Counted from the first letter of the stretch, positions 33,466-41,024 are shown. The stretch is DNA of 64,000 nt from Clostridia bacterium (GCA_017428385.1 JAFRQX010000006.1:1-64000), one strand, 5' to 3'. Notes: a model not told the origin generated them from the letters alone. Translations and numbers: made by a program.

Positions 33466-35073
33466 ATGAAGAAAGCGGCCATAACCCTTCATCCGGATTT
33501 TAAAATCGGAGAGATTTCCGGACGCCTGTTCGGCGCGTTCCTGGAGCCCATCGGTTCCATGGTGAACGGCAGCATGTATAATCCGAAGCATCCGACTGCG
33601 GACGAGCAGGGACTGCGGAGGGATTTTTACGAAGCTTTGAAGGAAACCGGGCTGCCGGCGGTCCGCCTGCCGGGCGGCAATTTCGTATCCGGCTGGCAGT
33701 GGCAGGACTCCATCGGCCCGAAGGAACAGCGGAAAACCCATCTGGATATGGCCTGGTTCCAGTACATTCCGAATGACGTGGGTCATGATGAGTATCTGCA
33801 GTGGGCGGAGAAGGCCGGTACGGAAGCGATCTATACCGTGAACCTGGGAACCGGCACACTGCAGGACGCGGCGGACTGTGTGGAATATACCAACTTTGAG
33901 GGCGGAACCTGGTGGTCCGACCTGAGAAAGAAAAACGGCCACGTGGAGCCTTACAAGGTCAAGACCTGGTGCCTGGGCAACGAGATGGACGGACCGTGGC
34001 AGATCGCGTCCTGGGAAAAGGATCCCCGGGGCTACGGCGTGCTGGCGCATGAAACCAGCAAGGCCATGAAATGGGTGGATCCGTCTATTGAGACCATTGC
34101 CTGTGTATCCAGTTCTCCCTTCCTGAATCATTATCCGGACTGGGACCTGCAGGTGCTGGAACAGTGCTACGCGGCGGTGGATTATATCTCCCTGCATCAT
34201 TACCATCCGGCTCCTCCGGAAATGCCGCAGGCGCTGCTGGCAGGATACCAGGCGTTTGAGGATTATATCCGTACGGAGATCGCCCTGTGCGATTTTGTGA
34301 AGACGAAGATCCGCTCCCCGCGGAAGATGATGCTGGCCCTGGACGAGTACGGCAGCATGATCCGGCCGAAGGGAGAGATGCACCTGGGCCTGGCGGGCAG
34401 GCAGAACGCGGATATGTTCGGCGTCTTTGTGCCCGGAAGGACCTATGTCCGGCATGATCCGGACGACTGGTCCACCCTCCGGAATCCGCCGAGGGATCAT
34501 GAAATGCTCCAGACGCTGGGTATGGCCAGCACCATGCTGGTGATGCTGCGCCACGCGGACCGTATCAAGATCGGCTGTGCCACCGGCGGCCTCGGCGCAC
34601 TGTGTGCAACAGACCGGGAGCACGTATGGAAGGGCGCGGCCCATTATCCCTTTACCCAGATGATCCGCTGGGCGAAGGGCGTATCCCTGCAGTGCGAGGT
34701 CAGCTGCGACACCTACGATGTGCCGGGCTATGCCATTGACGACATGAACCAGTACGGCGGATTCACCGGTGTGCAGACGGTACAGGCGGCCGCGGCGCTG
34801 AACGAGGAAGCCGGGGAACTGACCGTGTTTGTGATCAACGGCGACCCGGCGGAGGAACAGGAACTGAAGCTGGACGTGCGCGGTTTCGAGGGCTGGAAGT
34901 TTGCGGAGCACATTGAAATGTTCGCGGAAGACGAACATGCGGCCAATACCTGGGACCACCCGGACCGGATCCTGCCCCGCAGGAATGAAGATACCAAGGC
35001 GGAAAAGGGAATCCTCACCGCGGTCATGCGGAAAGAATCCTGGAATGTATTCAGGTTTAAGTCGCAGGCTTAA
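33466..35073 (+). CDS. GH51 alpha-L-arabinofuranosidase
   Basis: A 535-residue glycoside hydrolase releasing terminal arabinofuranose from arabinan or arabinoxylan. It has the GH51 landmarks IGEISGRLFGAFLEPIG, RLPGGNFVSGW, the acid/base Glu in CLGNEMDGPW and the nucleophile Glu in ALDEYGSM, followed by a beta-sandwich C-terminus. No signal peptide, so it acts on imported oligosaccharides in the cytoplasm. GGGAGAAAG precedes the ATG. Co-transcribed with the SGNH gene. Confidence 0.95.
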   Translation: MKKAAITLHPDFKIGEISGRLFGAFLEPIGSMVNGSMYNPKHPTADEQGLRRDFYEALKETGLPAVRLPGGNFVSGWQWQDSIGPKEQRKTHLDMAWFQYIPNDVGHDEYLQWAEKAGTEAIYTVNLGTGTLQDAADCVEYTNFEGGTWWSDLRKKNGHVEPYKVKTWCLGNEMDGPWQIASWEKDPRGYGVLAHETSKAMKWVDPSIETIACVSSSPFLNHYPDWDLQVLEQCYAAVDYISLHHYHPAPPEMPQALLAGYQAFEDYIRTEIALCDFVKTKIRSPRKMMLALDEYGSMIRPKGEMHLGLAGRQNADMFGVFVPGRTYVRHDPDDWSTLRNPPRDHEMLQTLGMASTMLVMLRHADRIKIGCATGGLGALCATDREHVWKGAAHYPFTQMIRWAKGVSLQCEVSCDTYDVPGYAIDDMNQYGGFTGVQTVQAAAALNEEAGELTVFVINGDPAEEQELKLDVRGFEGWKFAEHIEMFAEDEHAANTWDHPDRILPRRNEDTKAEKGILTAVMRKESWNVFRFKSQA

Positions 35074-35080
35074 GCCGGAA

Positions 35081-35192
35081 ATGAAATATCAGCCTGCGGC
35101 TGATGTGAAATATCCGACTTTGTCGAATATGAAAGGTGCTTCGTACATGAAATATCGGAGCGCCGGGTTACAGCCCGGACGCTCTGATGTGA
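35081..35192. repeat. Hairpin array with ATGAAATAT-type linkers
   Basis: Short linkers of the form ATG(T)GAAATAT (35081, 35103, 35129 variant, 35147, 35187 variant) alternate with different small hairpins: CAGCC/GGCTG (35090-35102), CGAC/GTCG (35114-35124), a weak third, and CGGAGCG-CCGGG with CCCGG-CGCTCTG (35156-35186). The linker is conserved while the hairpins change. It follows the arabinofuranosidase stop directly. The role is unknown; not a CRISPR, because spacer and repeat lengths are irregular. Confidence 0.6.
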
Positions 35193-35228
35193 TGATTTGT
35201 TTTGCTGCGTTTAACGGCATGCAAGGAA

Positions 35229-35263
35229 AATCCGGAAAGCTTTTTCCGGATTTTTTATTTTTG
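35229..35263 (+). terminator. Terminator of the arabinofuranosidase operon
   Basis: AATCCGGAAA pairs with TTTCCGGATT, followed by TTTTATTTTT. Confidence 0.88.
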
Positions 35264-35267
35264 GGTA

Positions 35268-35296
35268 TTGACAGACAAAGAATGATGTGATACATA
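35268..35296 (+). promoter_or_regulatory. Promoter of the GGDEF gene
   Basis: TTGACA (35268-35273)-17-TACATA (35291-35296). A 21-bp perfect palindrome (ATATTATTTC-A-GAAATAATAT, 35308-35328) follows at the expected start region and looks like an operator. Confidence 0.7.
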
Positions 35297-35358
35297 TTAG
35301 CCAACAGATATTATTTCAGAAATAATATAACATAAAATTACCGAAAGGAGAATATAAT

Positions 35359-36069
35359 ATGACGTCGAAGAACGAAAAGATGAGACCGATTACCGCGGAA
35401 GAACACAAGGCACTGGGACGGATCCACGCGGAAAAGAAAATTGCAGCGGTGAACGATGCGCTGCAGTTCCCGATCGGAGACGCTTTTGACGAGGAACTGA
35501 CCGGGATCCTGAATTCGGACGCGGAAGCGAACGGCGAAGTGGTGGCCATTGCCCTGATTGACTGTGACCGGTTTGACCATATCAACAAGGATTTCAGCCG
35601 GGAAACAGGAGACCAGGTCCTGATCGAGGCCGGGAAATATATCCGGGATAACCTGCCGGAGGGCGCGAAGGTTTTCCGGATCGGTGGAGATGAATTCGGC
35701 GTCATCTTCCGGGGAACGCTGGAGCGGGAGGAAATCTTCCTGCTGCTGAACGACCTGAAGAACAACTACAGCGTAAAAACGCCGGACGGTGAACGGCAGA
35801 CTATCACCATCGGCATGGCGACGGCTTTTGAAGACGCCAGCCGCTGCGCGGAACTGATCCGGAAGGCGGACGGCGCACTGTACCGGGCAAAGGTTGCCGG
35901 AGGCAACAAGGTGACCATGGCCAAGGAAGAAAAAATGGTGCCCAAGACCAGCCATTTTACCCAGGACCAGCTGCAGCGGCTGGCCAAACTGGCGAAGCGG
36001 GAAGGTGTCGGGGAAGCCATCCTGCTGCGGGAGGGACTGGACCTGCTACTGAAAAAGTATGATATCTGA
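35359..36069 (+). CDS. Small GGDEF-domain protein (possible diguanylate cyclase)
   Basis: A 236-residue soluble protein. Residues about 55-185 are a GGDEF domain with the intact active-site loop RIGGDEFGV and metal-binding Asp in ALIDCDRFDHIN. No RxxD inhibitory site is seen five residues before GGDEF. There is no sensor or membrane segment; instead a C-terminal 40-residue segment (FTQDQLQRLAKLAKREGVGE, then a second helix) resembles a ribbon-helix-helix or coiled dimer motif. AAAGGAG precedes the ATG. It could make c-di-GMP or be a degenerate regulator. Confidence 0.82.
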   Translation: MTSKNEKMRPITAEEHKALGRIHAEKKIAAVNDALQFPIGDAFDEELTGILNSDAEANGEVVAIALIDCDRFDHINKDFSRETGDQVLIEAGKYIRDNLPEGAKVFRIGGDEFGVIFRGTLEREEIFLLLNDLKNNYSVKTPDGERQTITIGMATAFEDASRCAELIRKADGALYRAKVAGGNKVTMAKEEKMVPKTSHFTQDQLQRLAKLAKREGVGEAILLREGLDLLLKKYDI

Positions 36070-36082
36070 AGAAAGATAAACG

Positions 36083-36113
36083 AAAAGATCAGGCCTCAGG
36101 CCTGATCTTTTTT
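36083..36113. terminator. Bidirectional terminator
   Basis: AAAAGATCAGGCC pairs with GGCCTGATCTTTT across a 3-nt loop. It serves the GGDEF gene and the convergent HD gene. Confidence 0.9.
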
Positions 36114-37028
36114 ATGCTTCCGGGAAACATTATATTTGTCATCATTCTCCGGGAACCGGATGGTCGGCATGTCGGCCTCCTTGGCAGCGATCATGGCATC
36201 CCTTTCCAGGTCCGCCACCAGCGCCCGGTTGCGCCGGGCTGCATCGCCTGTTTCTTTTGCTTCCATTGCTTTTCTTACAGGAGCAGGGACGGCAGGTGCC
36301 GGTACAGGAGCCTCAAATTCCCCGTCAGCCTTCCATGCAGCACGGTCAGGCCTGCGGATCGCCACTTTCGTGCGGGGCTTCGCCGGGGCAGCTTTGGACT
36401 GTGCTTCGGGTTTACGGACCGGCTTTGGCGGACTGCTCTTTCCCGCTTTGTTTTCCTTCGTGAGCGGCTTTTCTGTCTCCATCTTCACCAGGGTATCCGC
36501 AAGGATTTCTTTCCGCAGGTTCATCAGCCAGTCGGAGAAGACCACGGTATCAAAGGCGTAGGTTTTGTTCAGCTCATACTCATTGTCCGACCAGGTGTTC
36601 AAGGGAGATTCATTATGCTGGATTAAAGCCTCCAGCTTGTCCATGGCTTTATAGACTTTGGATTCCATGGTCTCCTGGGCGTCCATTTCCCGGTACAGGG
36701 CAGCCAGGTCGGCAGACACTTCCGCCGGCAGGGATTTCACCCATTGATCCAGCAGCGAATCCTCGGTTTCCCTGTCCGCACTGGTCTTCAGGAAGGTCGG
36801 GATATCCCCGGTAAAGCATTCCCCCAGATCGTGGATCAGGCACATATCCACTACTTTATCCATATCGAGCTCCGGGAACTCGTGCCGGAGCAGGAATGCC
36901 ATCAGGGAGATCCTCCAGCTGTGCTCGGCAACACTTTCCGTTCTTCCCTTCGACGTGGTGCAGTGCCGCGGGGTATCCTTCAGCCGTTCGGCCATATGCA
37001 GAATATCCAGAAATTCTCTCGCGTTCAT
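36096..37028 (-). CDS. HD-domain phosphohydrolase (YfbR-like) with disordered tail
   Basis: A 310-residue protein. Residues 1-190 form a YfbR-like HD domain (TESVAEHSWRISLMAFLLRH, then CLIHDLGECFTGDIP), the fold of 5'-deoxynucleotidases. Residues about 190-310 are low-complexity, rich in Pro, Ala and Lys (KPVRKPEAQSKAAPAKPRTK), ending RKHKKDQA, an unusual extension for this family. The nucleotidase activity is inferred from the family. Confidence 0.85.
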   Translation of the reverse strand: MNAREFLDILHMAERLKDTPRHCTTSKGRTESVAEHSWRISLMAFLLRHEFPELDMDKVVDMCLIHDLGECFTGDIPTFLKTSADRETEDSLLDQWVKSLPAEVSADLAALYREMDAQETMESKVYKAMDKLEALIQHNESPLNTWSDNEYELNKTYAFDTVVFSDWLMNLRKEILADTLVKMETEKPLTKENKAGKSSPPKPVRKPEAQSKAAPAKPRTKVAIRRPDRAAWKADGEFEAPVPAPAVPAPVRKAMEAKETGDAARRNRALVADLERDAMIAAKEADMPTIRFPENDDKYNVSRKHKKDQA

Positions 37029-37113
37029 CTTTTTCTCCTGCCGGGTTTTGAGCGTCTGTAAGCTGACGCCATTATACGACAGATCAGGCCAAACCGCTAC
37101 AGCATTTTATGCG

Positions 37114-37141
37114 AAAGGGGACGGTTCTGAACCGTCCCCTC
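37114..37141. terminator. Hairpin, possible terminator
   Basis: AGGGGACGGTTC pairs with GAACCGTCCCCT (37116-37140), extended by GCGAAA/TTTTCGC. It lies between the ArsR stop and the HD gene start on the same strand. The T run is poor, and the sequence may instead be a dispersed palindromic repeat. Confidence 0.5.
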
Positions 37142-37163
37142 ATATCTTTTCGCTTATTCAGGA

Positions 37164-37523
37164 TTAATCCGGGCAGGCGATCTCCGCCACATGTTCGATG
37201 ACGTGATGCAGTTCGGCAGCCTGCACATTGTCCGCGGCACGGTAATAGACTTCCTTGCCGTCACGGCGGCTGATGATGAGGCCGCAGGCTTTGAGCAGCT
37301 TCAGGTGATGGGAGAGGGCGGGGCTGGACATATTCATCATGACGGAGAGGTTCAGCACGCATTCCTCACAGTGGCAGAGCAGCCAGAAAAGCCGGACGCG
37401 GGTGGGATCAGCCAGGAGCTTAAACAGCTCCGCGGTGGCCCCGAAAGCCTCTGGGGCGGGCATATGGTCAAAGTGATGTTCCATTTCACAATGGTGGTCA
37501 TGAGGCAGCTTCTGGTTTTCCAT
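37164..37523 (-). CDS. ArsR/SmtB family metal-responsive repressor
   Basis: A 119-residue winged-helix repressor. A His-rich N-terminus (HDHHCEMEHHFDH) precedes LADPTRVRLFWLLCHCEECV, whose CxC resembles the alpha3 metal site of CadC/ArsR types, and the recognition helix SSPALSHHLKLLKACGLI. The ATG at 37523 has GGAAGGAG upstream; a longer frame is rejected. It follows the P-type ATPase by 19 nt and is the last gene of the metal-efflux operon, probably controlling it through 39717-39734. The metal is probably Zn or Cd (inference). Confidence 0.92.
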   Translation of the reverse strand: MENQKLPHDHHCEMEHHFDHMPAPEAFGATAELFKLLADPTRVRLFWLLCHCEECVLNLSVMMNMSSPALSHHLKLLKACGLIISRRDGKEVYYRAADNVQAAELHHVIEHVAEIACPD

Positions 37524-37542
37524 GGCGCTTTCTCCTTCCAAG

Positions 37543-39429
37543 TTACAGCTTCCGGACAAACAGGGCGCGGATGGCATTGAGCACAGCCAGGATCATCACG
37601 CCCACGTCGGCAAAGACAGCCAGCCACATATTGGCGATACCCAGCGCTCCGAGCACCAGGCAGGCGAGCTTGATGCCCAGGGCGAAAATGATGTTTTCCC
37701 GGACGATGCCCATGCACTTGCGGGCAATCCGGATGGCTTTGGAAACCTTCAGGGGATCATCGTCCATGAGGACAACGTCCGCGGCTTCAATGGCGGCGTC
37801 CGAGCCCATGGCGCCCATGGCGATTCCCAGGTCCGCCCGGCTGAGTACCGGTGCGTCATTGATGCCGTCACCCACAAAGGCCAGGGTTTCACCGGGTTTC
37901 TTTGTACTGAGCAGTTCCTCCACCTTTTCCACCTTGTCACCCGGCAGCAGGTCGCTGTGGACCCGGTCGATGCCCAGGGCTTCCGCAACCTGGGCGGCAG
38001 CGGAAGGACCGTCGCCGGTCAGCATGACCGTGGAACGGACGCCGGCCCGTTTCAGGGCGGCAATGGCGTCTGCGGCATCGGGTTTGATCACGTCGGAGAT
38101 GACAATATGACCCGCGTATTCATGACCGATGGCCATATGGACAATGGTGCCGGCACTGTGGCATTCGATGGGGATGATCCCAAGACGATGCATGAGGCGG
38201 CTGTTGCCGGCGGCTACCTGCTTGCCGTCAATCTCCACAATGACGCCGTTGCCGCCGATTTCTTCCACTTTACCCACCCGGGACAGGTCAATGGGCTTTC
38301 CCCAGGCCTTCCGGATGCTGACAGCGATGGGATGGGAGGAAGCGCTTTCTGCCAGGGCAGCGTATTCCAGCATGGTTTCCCGGTCCAGCTCACTGTGATG
38401 GATGTCCACCACGTCGAAGACGCCCATGGTCAGGGTGCCGGTTTTGTCAAAGACCACCGTTCCGGTGCTGGCCAGCGCCTCCAGGTAATTGGAGCCCTTG
38501 ACCAGGATGCCGGCCTTACCCGCGCCGCCGATACCGGCGAAGAAGCTCAGCGGGATGCTGATGACCAGCGCGCAGGGACAGCTGATAACCAGGAAGGTCA
38601 GGGCGCGGTAAATCCAGTTGCCCCATTCCGGTGACTGTCCGATGACCAGACGAACCAGGGGAGGAAGCAGTGCCAGCGCAACGGCGCTGAAGACGACCAC
38701 CGGAGTGTAATACCGGGCGAAACGGGCAATGAAGTTCTCGGAGCGGGACTTGCGGGAGGAGGCGTTCTCCACCAGGTCCAGCACCTTGCTGACGGTGGAT
38801 TCACCGAAGACCTTGGTGGTTCGGATGCGCAGCAGGCCGCTCATGTTGATGCAGCCGCTGATGACTTCATCTCCCGGCTTCACATCCCGGGGAACGCTTT
38901 CACCGGTCAGGGCGCTGGTGTTCAGGCTGGATTCTCCATCCTCCACAATGCCGTCCAGCGGGATCTTTTCCCCGGGATTCACCGTGATGACGGTGCCGAT
39001 TTCCACCTCGTCCGGATCCACCTTTACCAGTTGTCCGTCCTGCTCAACGTTGGCGTAATCCGGCCGGATGTCCATCAGCTCGCTGATATTCCGGCGGCTT
39101 TTGCCTACGGCATAGCTCTGGAACAGTTCGCCGATCTGGTAAAACAGCATTACGGCGACGGCCTCGTCATAATCGCCGGTTTTCAGCAGGCCGATGGCCA
39201 GGGCGCCGAGGGTGGCCACGGCCATGAGAAAGTTTTCATCGAAAACCTGGCGGTTCAGGATGCCCTTCCAGGCCTTTCGCAGGATATCATAGCCGATGAT
39301 AAAGTAGGGAATCAGCCAGAGCAGGAACAGCGGAATTCCGGAAACCGGCAGCGGCACAAACCGAAGGACCAGCATCAGTGCCGCGGCGATGAGAATCCGG
39401 ATCAGCATCTTCTTCTGCTTTTTTGTCAT
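37543..39429 (-). CDS. Heavy-metal P1B-type ATPase (Zn/Cd/Pb type)
   Basis: A 628-residue metal-exporting ATPase. It has the actuator motif TGES (SALTGESVPRDV), the transmembrane metal site SCPCALVISIPLS, the phosphorylation motif DKTGTLTMG, SSHPIAVSI (the HP motif) and GDGINDAPVLS. It lacks an N-terminal HMA domain; a separate HMA protein is encoded just upstream. The CPC plus downstream sequence resembles ZntA/CadA rather than copper pumps. The ArsR gene follows in the operon. Confidence 0.94.
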   Translation of the reverse strand: MTKKQKKMLIRILIAAALMLVLRFVPLPVSGIPLFLLWLIPYFIIGYDILRKAWKGILNRQVFDENFLMAVATLGALAIGLLKTGDYDEAVAVMLFYQIGELFQSYAVGKSRRNISELMDIRPDYANVEQDGQLVKVDPDEVEIGTVITVNPGEKIPLDGIVEDGESSLNTSALTGESVPRDVKPGDEVISGCINMSGLLRIRTTKVFGESTVSKVLDLVENASSRKSRSENFIARFARYYTPVVVFSAVALALLPPLVRLVIGQSPEWGNWIYRALTFLVISCPCALVISIPLSFFAGIGGAGKAGILVKGSNYLEALASTGTVVFDKTGTLTMGVFDVVDIHHSELDRETMLEYAALAESASSHPIAVSIRKAWGKPIDLSRVGKVEEIGGNGVIVEIDGKQVAAGNSRLMHRLGIIPIECHSAGTIVHMAIGHEYAGHIVISDVIKPDAADAIAALKRAGVRSTVMLTGDGPSAAAQVAEALGIDRVHSDLLPGDKVEKVEELLSTKKPGETLAFVGDGINDAPVLSRADLGIAMGAMGSDAAIEAADVVLMDDDPLKVSKAIRIARKCMGIVRENIIFALGIKLACLVLGALGIANMWLAVFADVGVMILAVLNAIRALFVRKL

Positions 39430-39471
39430 ATGTCCGCTCCTTTACCCGGATGGTTTACCGGGGTGTATCCA

Positions 39472-39690
39472 TTAAAGGTAGATTTCGCAATCCTCTTCCA
39501 CCTTTTTGCAGGCGGAAAGCACATTCTTCATAACGGCAGAGGCCTCGGTGCCTTCGTCAAATTCAACAATCATTTTCTGGGCCATGAAGTTGACGGTGAC
39601 TTCTTTTACACCGGCGGTGTTCCGGGCAGCATCTTCCATCTTATTGGCGCAGTTTGCGCAGTCCACTTCGATTTTATAGGTCTTTTTCAT
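39472..39690 (-). CDS. Stand-alone heavy-metal-associated (HMA) domain protein
   Basis: A 72-residue ferredoxin-fold HMA domain with CANCANKM (CxxC metal site, in IEVDCANCANKMEDAARNTA). It corresponds to the N-terminal domain missing from the adjacent P-type ATPase, so it is likely a partner chaperone or metal-delivery subunit. ATG 39690 has GAGGTG 8 nt upstream; the TTG at 39696 is a poorer start. First gene of the metal operon. Confidence 0.92.
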   Translation of the reverse strand: MKKTYKIEVDCANCANKMEDAARNTAGVKEVTVNFMAQKMIVEFDEGTEASAVMKNVLSACKKVEEDCEIYL

Positions 39691-39716
39691 GATCAAGGCA
39701 CCTCACTTTCATTACG

Positions 39717-39734
39717 ATTAAACAATCGTTTAAT
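39717..39734 (-). promoter_or_regulatory. ArsR-type operator
   Basis: ATTAAAC-AATC-GTTTAAT is a perfect 7-4-7 inverted repeat, with a further overlapping GTTTAAC half on its right. It lies just downstream of the -10 box, where a bound repressor would block transcription. Confidence 0.78.
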
Positions 39735-39745
39735 CGTTTAACTGA

Positions 39746-39774
39746 ATAATAGCAGAAGAAATGGAGACTGTCAA
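39746..39774 (-). promoter_or_regulatory. Promoter of the metal-efflux operon
   Basis: On the minus strand TTGACA (39769-39774)-17-TATTAT (39746-39751), near consensus. It drives the HMA protein, ATPase and ArsR genes. Confidence 0.85.
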
Positions 39775-40010
39775 CAGGGAAGCATTAACTGGTTAAGAAT
39801 GGGCAAGTACAATTTGCAATCCCCACATTTTTACACAAATTCAGCACAATACTGCATATGTCATGACACAATATAAAAAAGATCGTCGGTTGATTGAACA
39901 CAAAACGACACATAATCCCCACTTTAAGAGAAAAACAGGTTATAAGGATCAATCTTGTATACAGTATATATTATAGATTCAGCCTATAACAACGTATTGT
40001 TTACAGGTAT

Positions 40011-40039
40011 TGGACAGGGGAAAATCCGGCGGCTATAAT
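40011..40039 (+). promoter_or_regulatory. Promoter of the methionine-binding protein gene
   Basis: TGGACA (40011-40016)-17-TATAAT (40034-40039). Transcription starts near 40046, giving a 145-nt leader that contains the micro-ORF. The AT-rich stretch 39780-40010 shows no gene; a partly palindromic GTATACAGTATATATTATAG is at about 39957-39976. Confidence 0.82.
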
Positions 40040-40072
40040 ACGTACCATCAACGAACGAGGGAGGGAGACGCT

Positions 40073-40147
40073 GTGAAAGGAAAAACAACCTGGCGGGACG
40101 ATCGAATGTGCCGATGTTGCCTGAATCGAATGCGTCGCCCCGATTAA
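40073..40147 (+). CDS. Leader micro-ORF rich in Cys, Met and Arg
   Basis: A 24-codon frame with GTG start behind a strong AGGGAGGGAG site: MKGKTTWRDDRM, CRCCLNRM, RRPD. Three Cys, two internal Met and six Arg in so short a peptide, inside the leader of a methionine transporter gene, suggest a translated sensor of sulfur amino acid or aminoacyl-tRNA supply. No T-run terminator separates it from metQ, so control could be by ribosome stalling on RNA folding (direct repeats ATCGAATG flank part of it). The function is inferred. Confidence 0.5.
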   Translation: MKGKTTWRDDRMCRCCLNRMRRPD

Positions 40148-40190
40148 ACTGATTGAAACTATGTTTTGAAATATGAAAGGAGATACTCCC

Positions 40191-41024
40191 ATGAAAAAGA
40201 TCATTGCTCTGCTGGTTGCCCTGGTACTGACCCTGTCCCTGACTGCCGCTTTCGCCGACGGTATCAAGATTGCCGTTCCCAATGACGCTACCAACGAAGG
40301 CCGTGCCCTCCTGCTGCTGCAGGCATACGGACTGCTGAAGGTTGACGAAAACGCCGGTATCACCGCAACGGTGAAAGATATTACCGAGAATCCCCTGAAC
40401 ATCGAGTTTGTCGAAGTGGAAGCCGCTCTGGTTCCCAACGCCCTGCCCGATGTGGACTACGCCATCATCAACGGCAACTATGCCCTGGCTGCCGAACTGC
40501 CTGCCGCCCTGCTGTATGAGAATGCCGAATCCCCTTACGTGAACGTGATCAGCGTGAACGAAGCGGACAAGGACAGCGACAAGGCCAAGGCCCTGGCTGC
40601 TGCAGCGCTGAGCCAGAAGGTTGTGGACTACTTCGCTTCCTATGAAGGCCAGGCCATCTCCGTGGTGGAGAATCCCACCGACGGTTTCGATGCCACCGTG
40701 GACTACGACGCACTGAAGGGCGAGACCATCAAAGTGGTTGCCACGCTGGATCCCCACTCCTTTGTGCTGGCGATTGTCAAGGACATCCTGGCTGAGAAGG
40801 AAATCAACGTGGAAGTGACCGTGGTGGATGACTATGTGACTCCCAACACCGCTGTGAACGACGGAGACGCTTTCGCGAACTTCTTCGCCCATCAGCCCTA
40901 CCAGGATGACTTCAACGCCAACAACGGCACCAACCTGGTGACCATCGCCGGTGTTCATGTGGAGCCCATGGGCCTCTACGCCGGACAGCAGGCTGACCTG
41001 GCTGCGCTGGGACTGGCTGAATAA
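40191..41024 (+). CDS. MetQ/NlpA family substrate-binding protein, circularly permuted
   Basis: The extracellular binding component of the methionine ABC transporter encoded next door. The 277-residue protein has a Sec signal peptide (1-22, AFA cleavage). The order of its parts is reversed: residues 24-160 match the C-terminal half of MetQ (IAVPNDATNEGRALLLLQ, VKDITENP, VEVEAALVP, NGNYAL, ESPYVNVI), and residues 176-277 match the N-terminal half (GETIKVVATLDPHSFVLAIV, DDYVTPNTAVNDGD, ANFFAHQPY, GVHVEPMGLY). There is no lipobox and no Cys in the whole protein. AAAGGAG precedes ATG 40191. Confidence 0.9.
   Translation: MKKIIALLVALVLTLSLTAAFADGIKIAVPNDATNEGRALLLLQAYGLLKVDENAGITATVKDITENPLNIEFVEVEAALVPNALPDVDYAIINGNYALAAELPAALLYENAESPYVNVISVNEADKDSDKAKALAAAALSQKVVDYFASYEGQAISVVENPTDGFDATVDYDALKGETIKVVATLDPHSFVLAIVKDILAEKEINVEVTVVDDYVTPNTAVNDGDAFANFFAHQPYQDDFNANNGTNLVTIAGVHVEPMGLYAGQQADLAALGLAE

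Noticed and set aside
35081..35192. CRISPR-like repeat
   Set aside because: Spacing is irregular, the repeated unit is 9-11 nt and the inserts are self-complementary hairpins; no cas gene is nearby.
40046..40190. SAM riboswitch in the methionine transporter leader
   Set aside because: No SAM-I core and no terminator; the leader is too short once the micro-ORF is placed.
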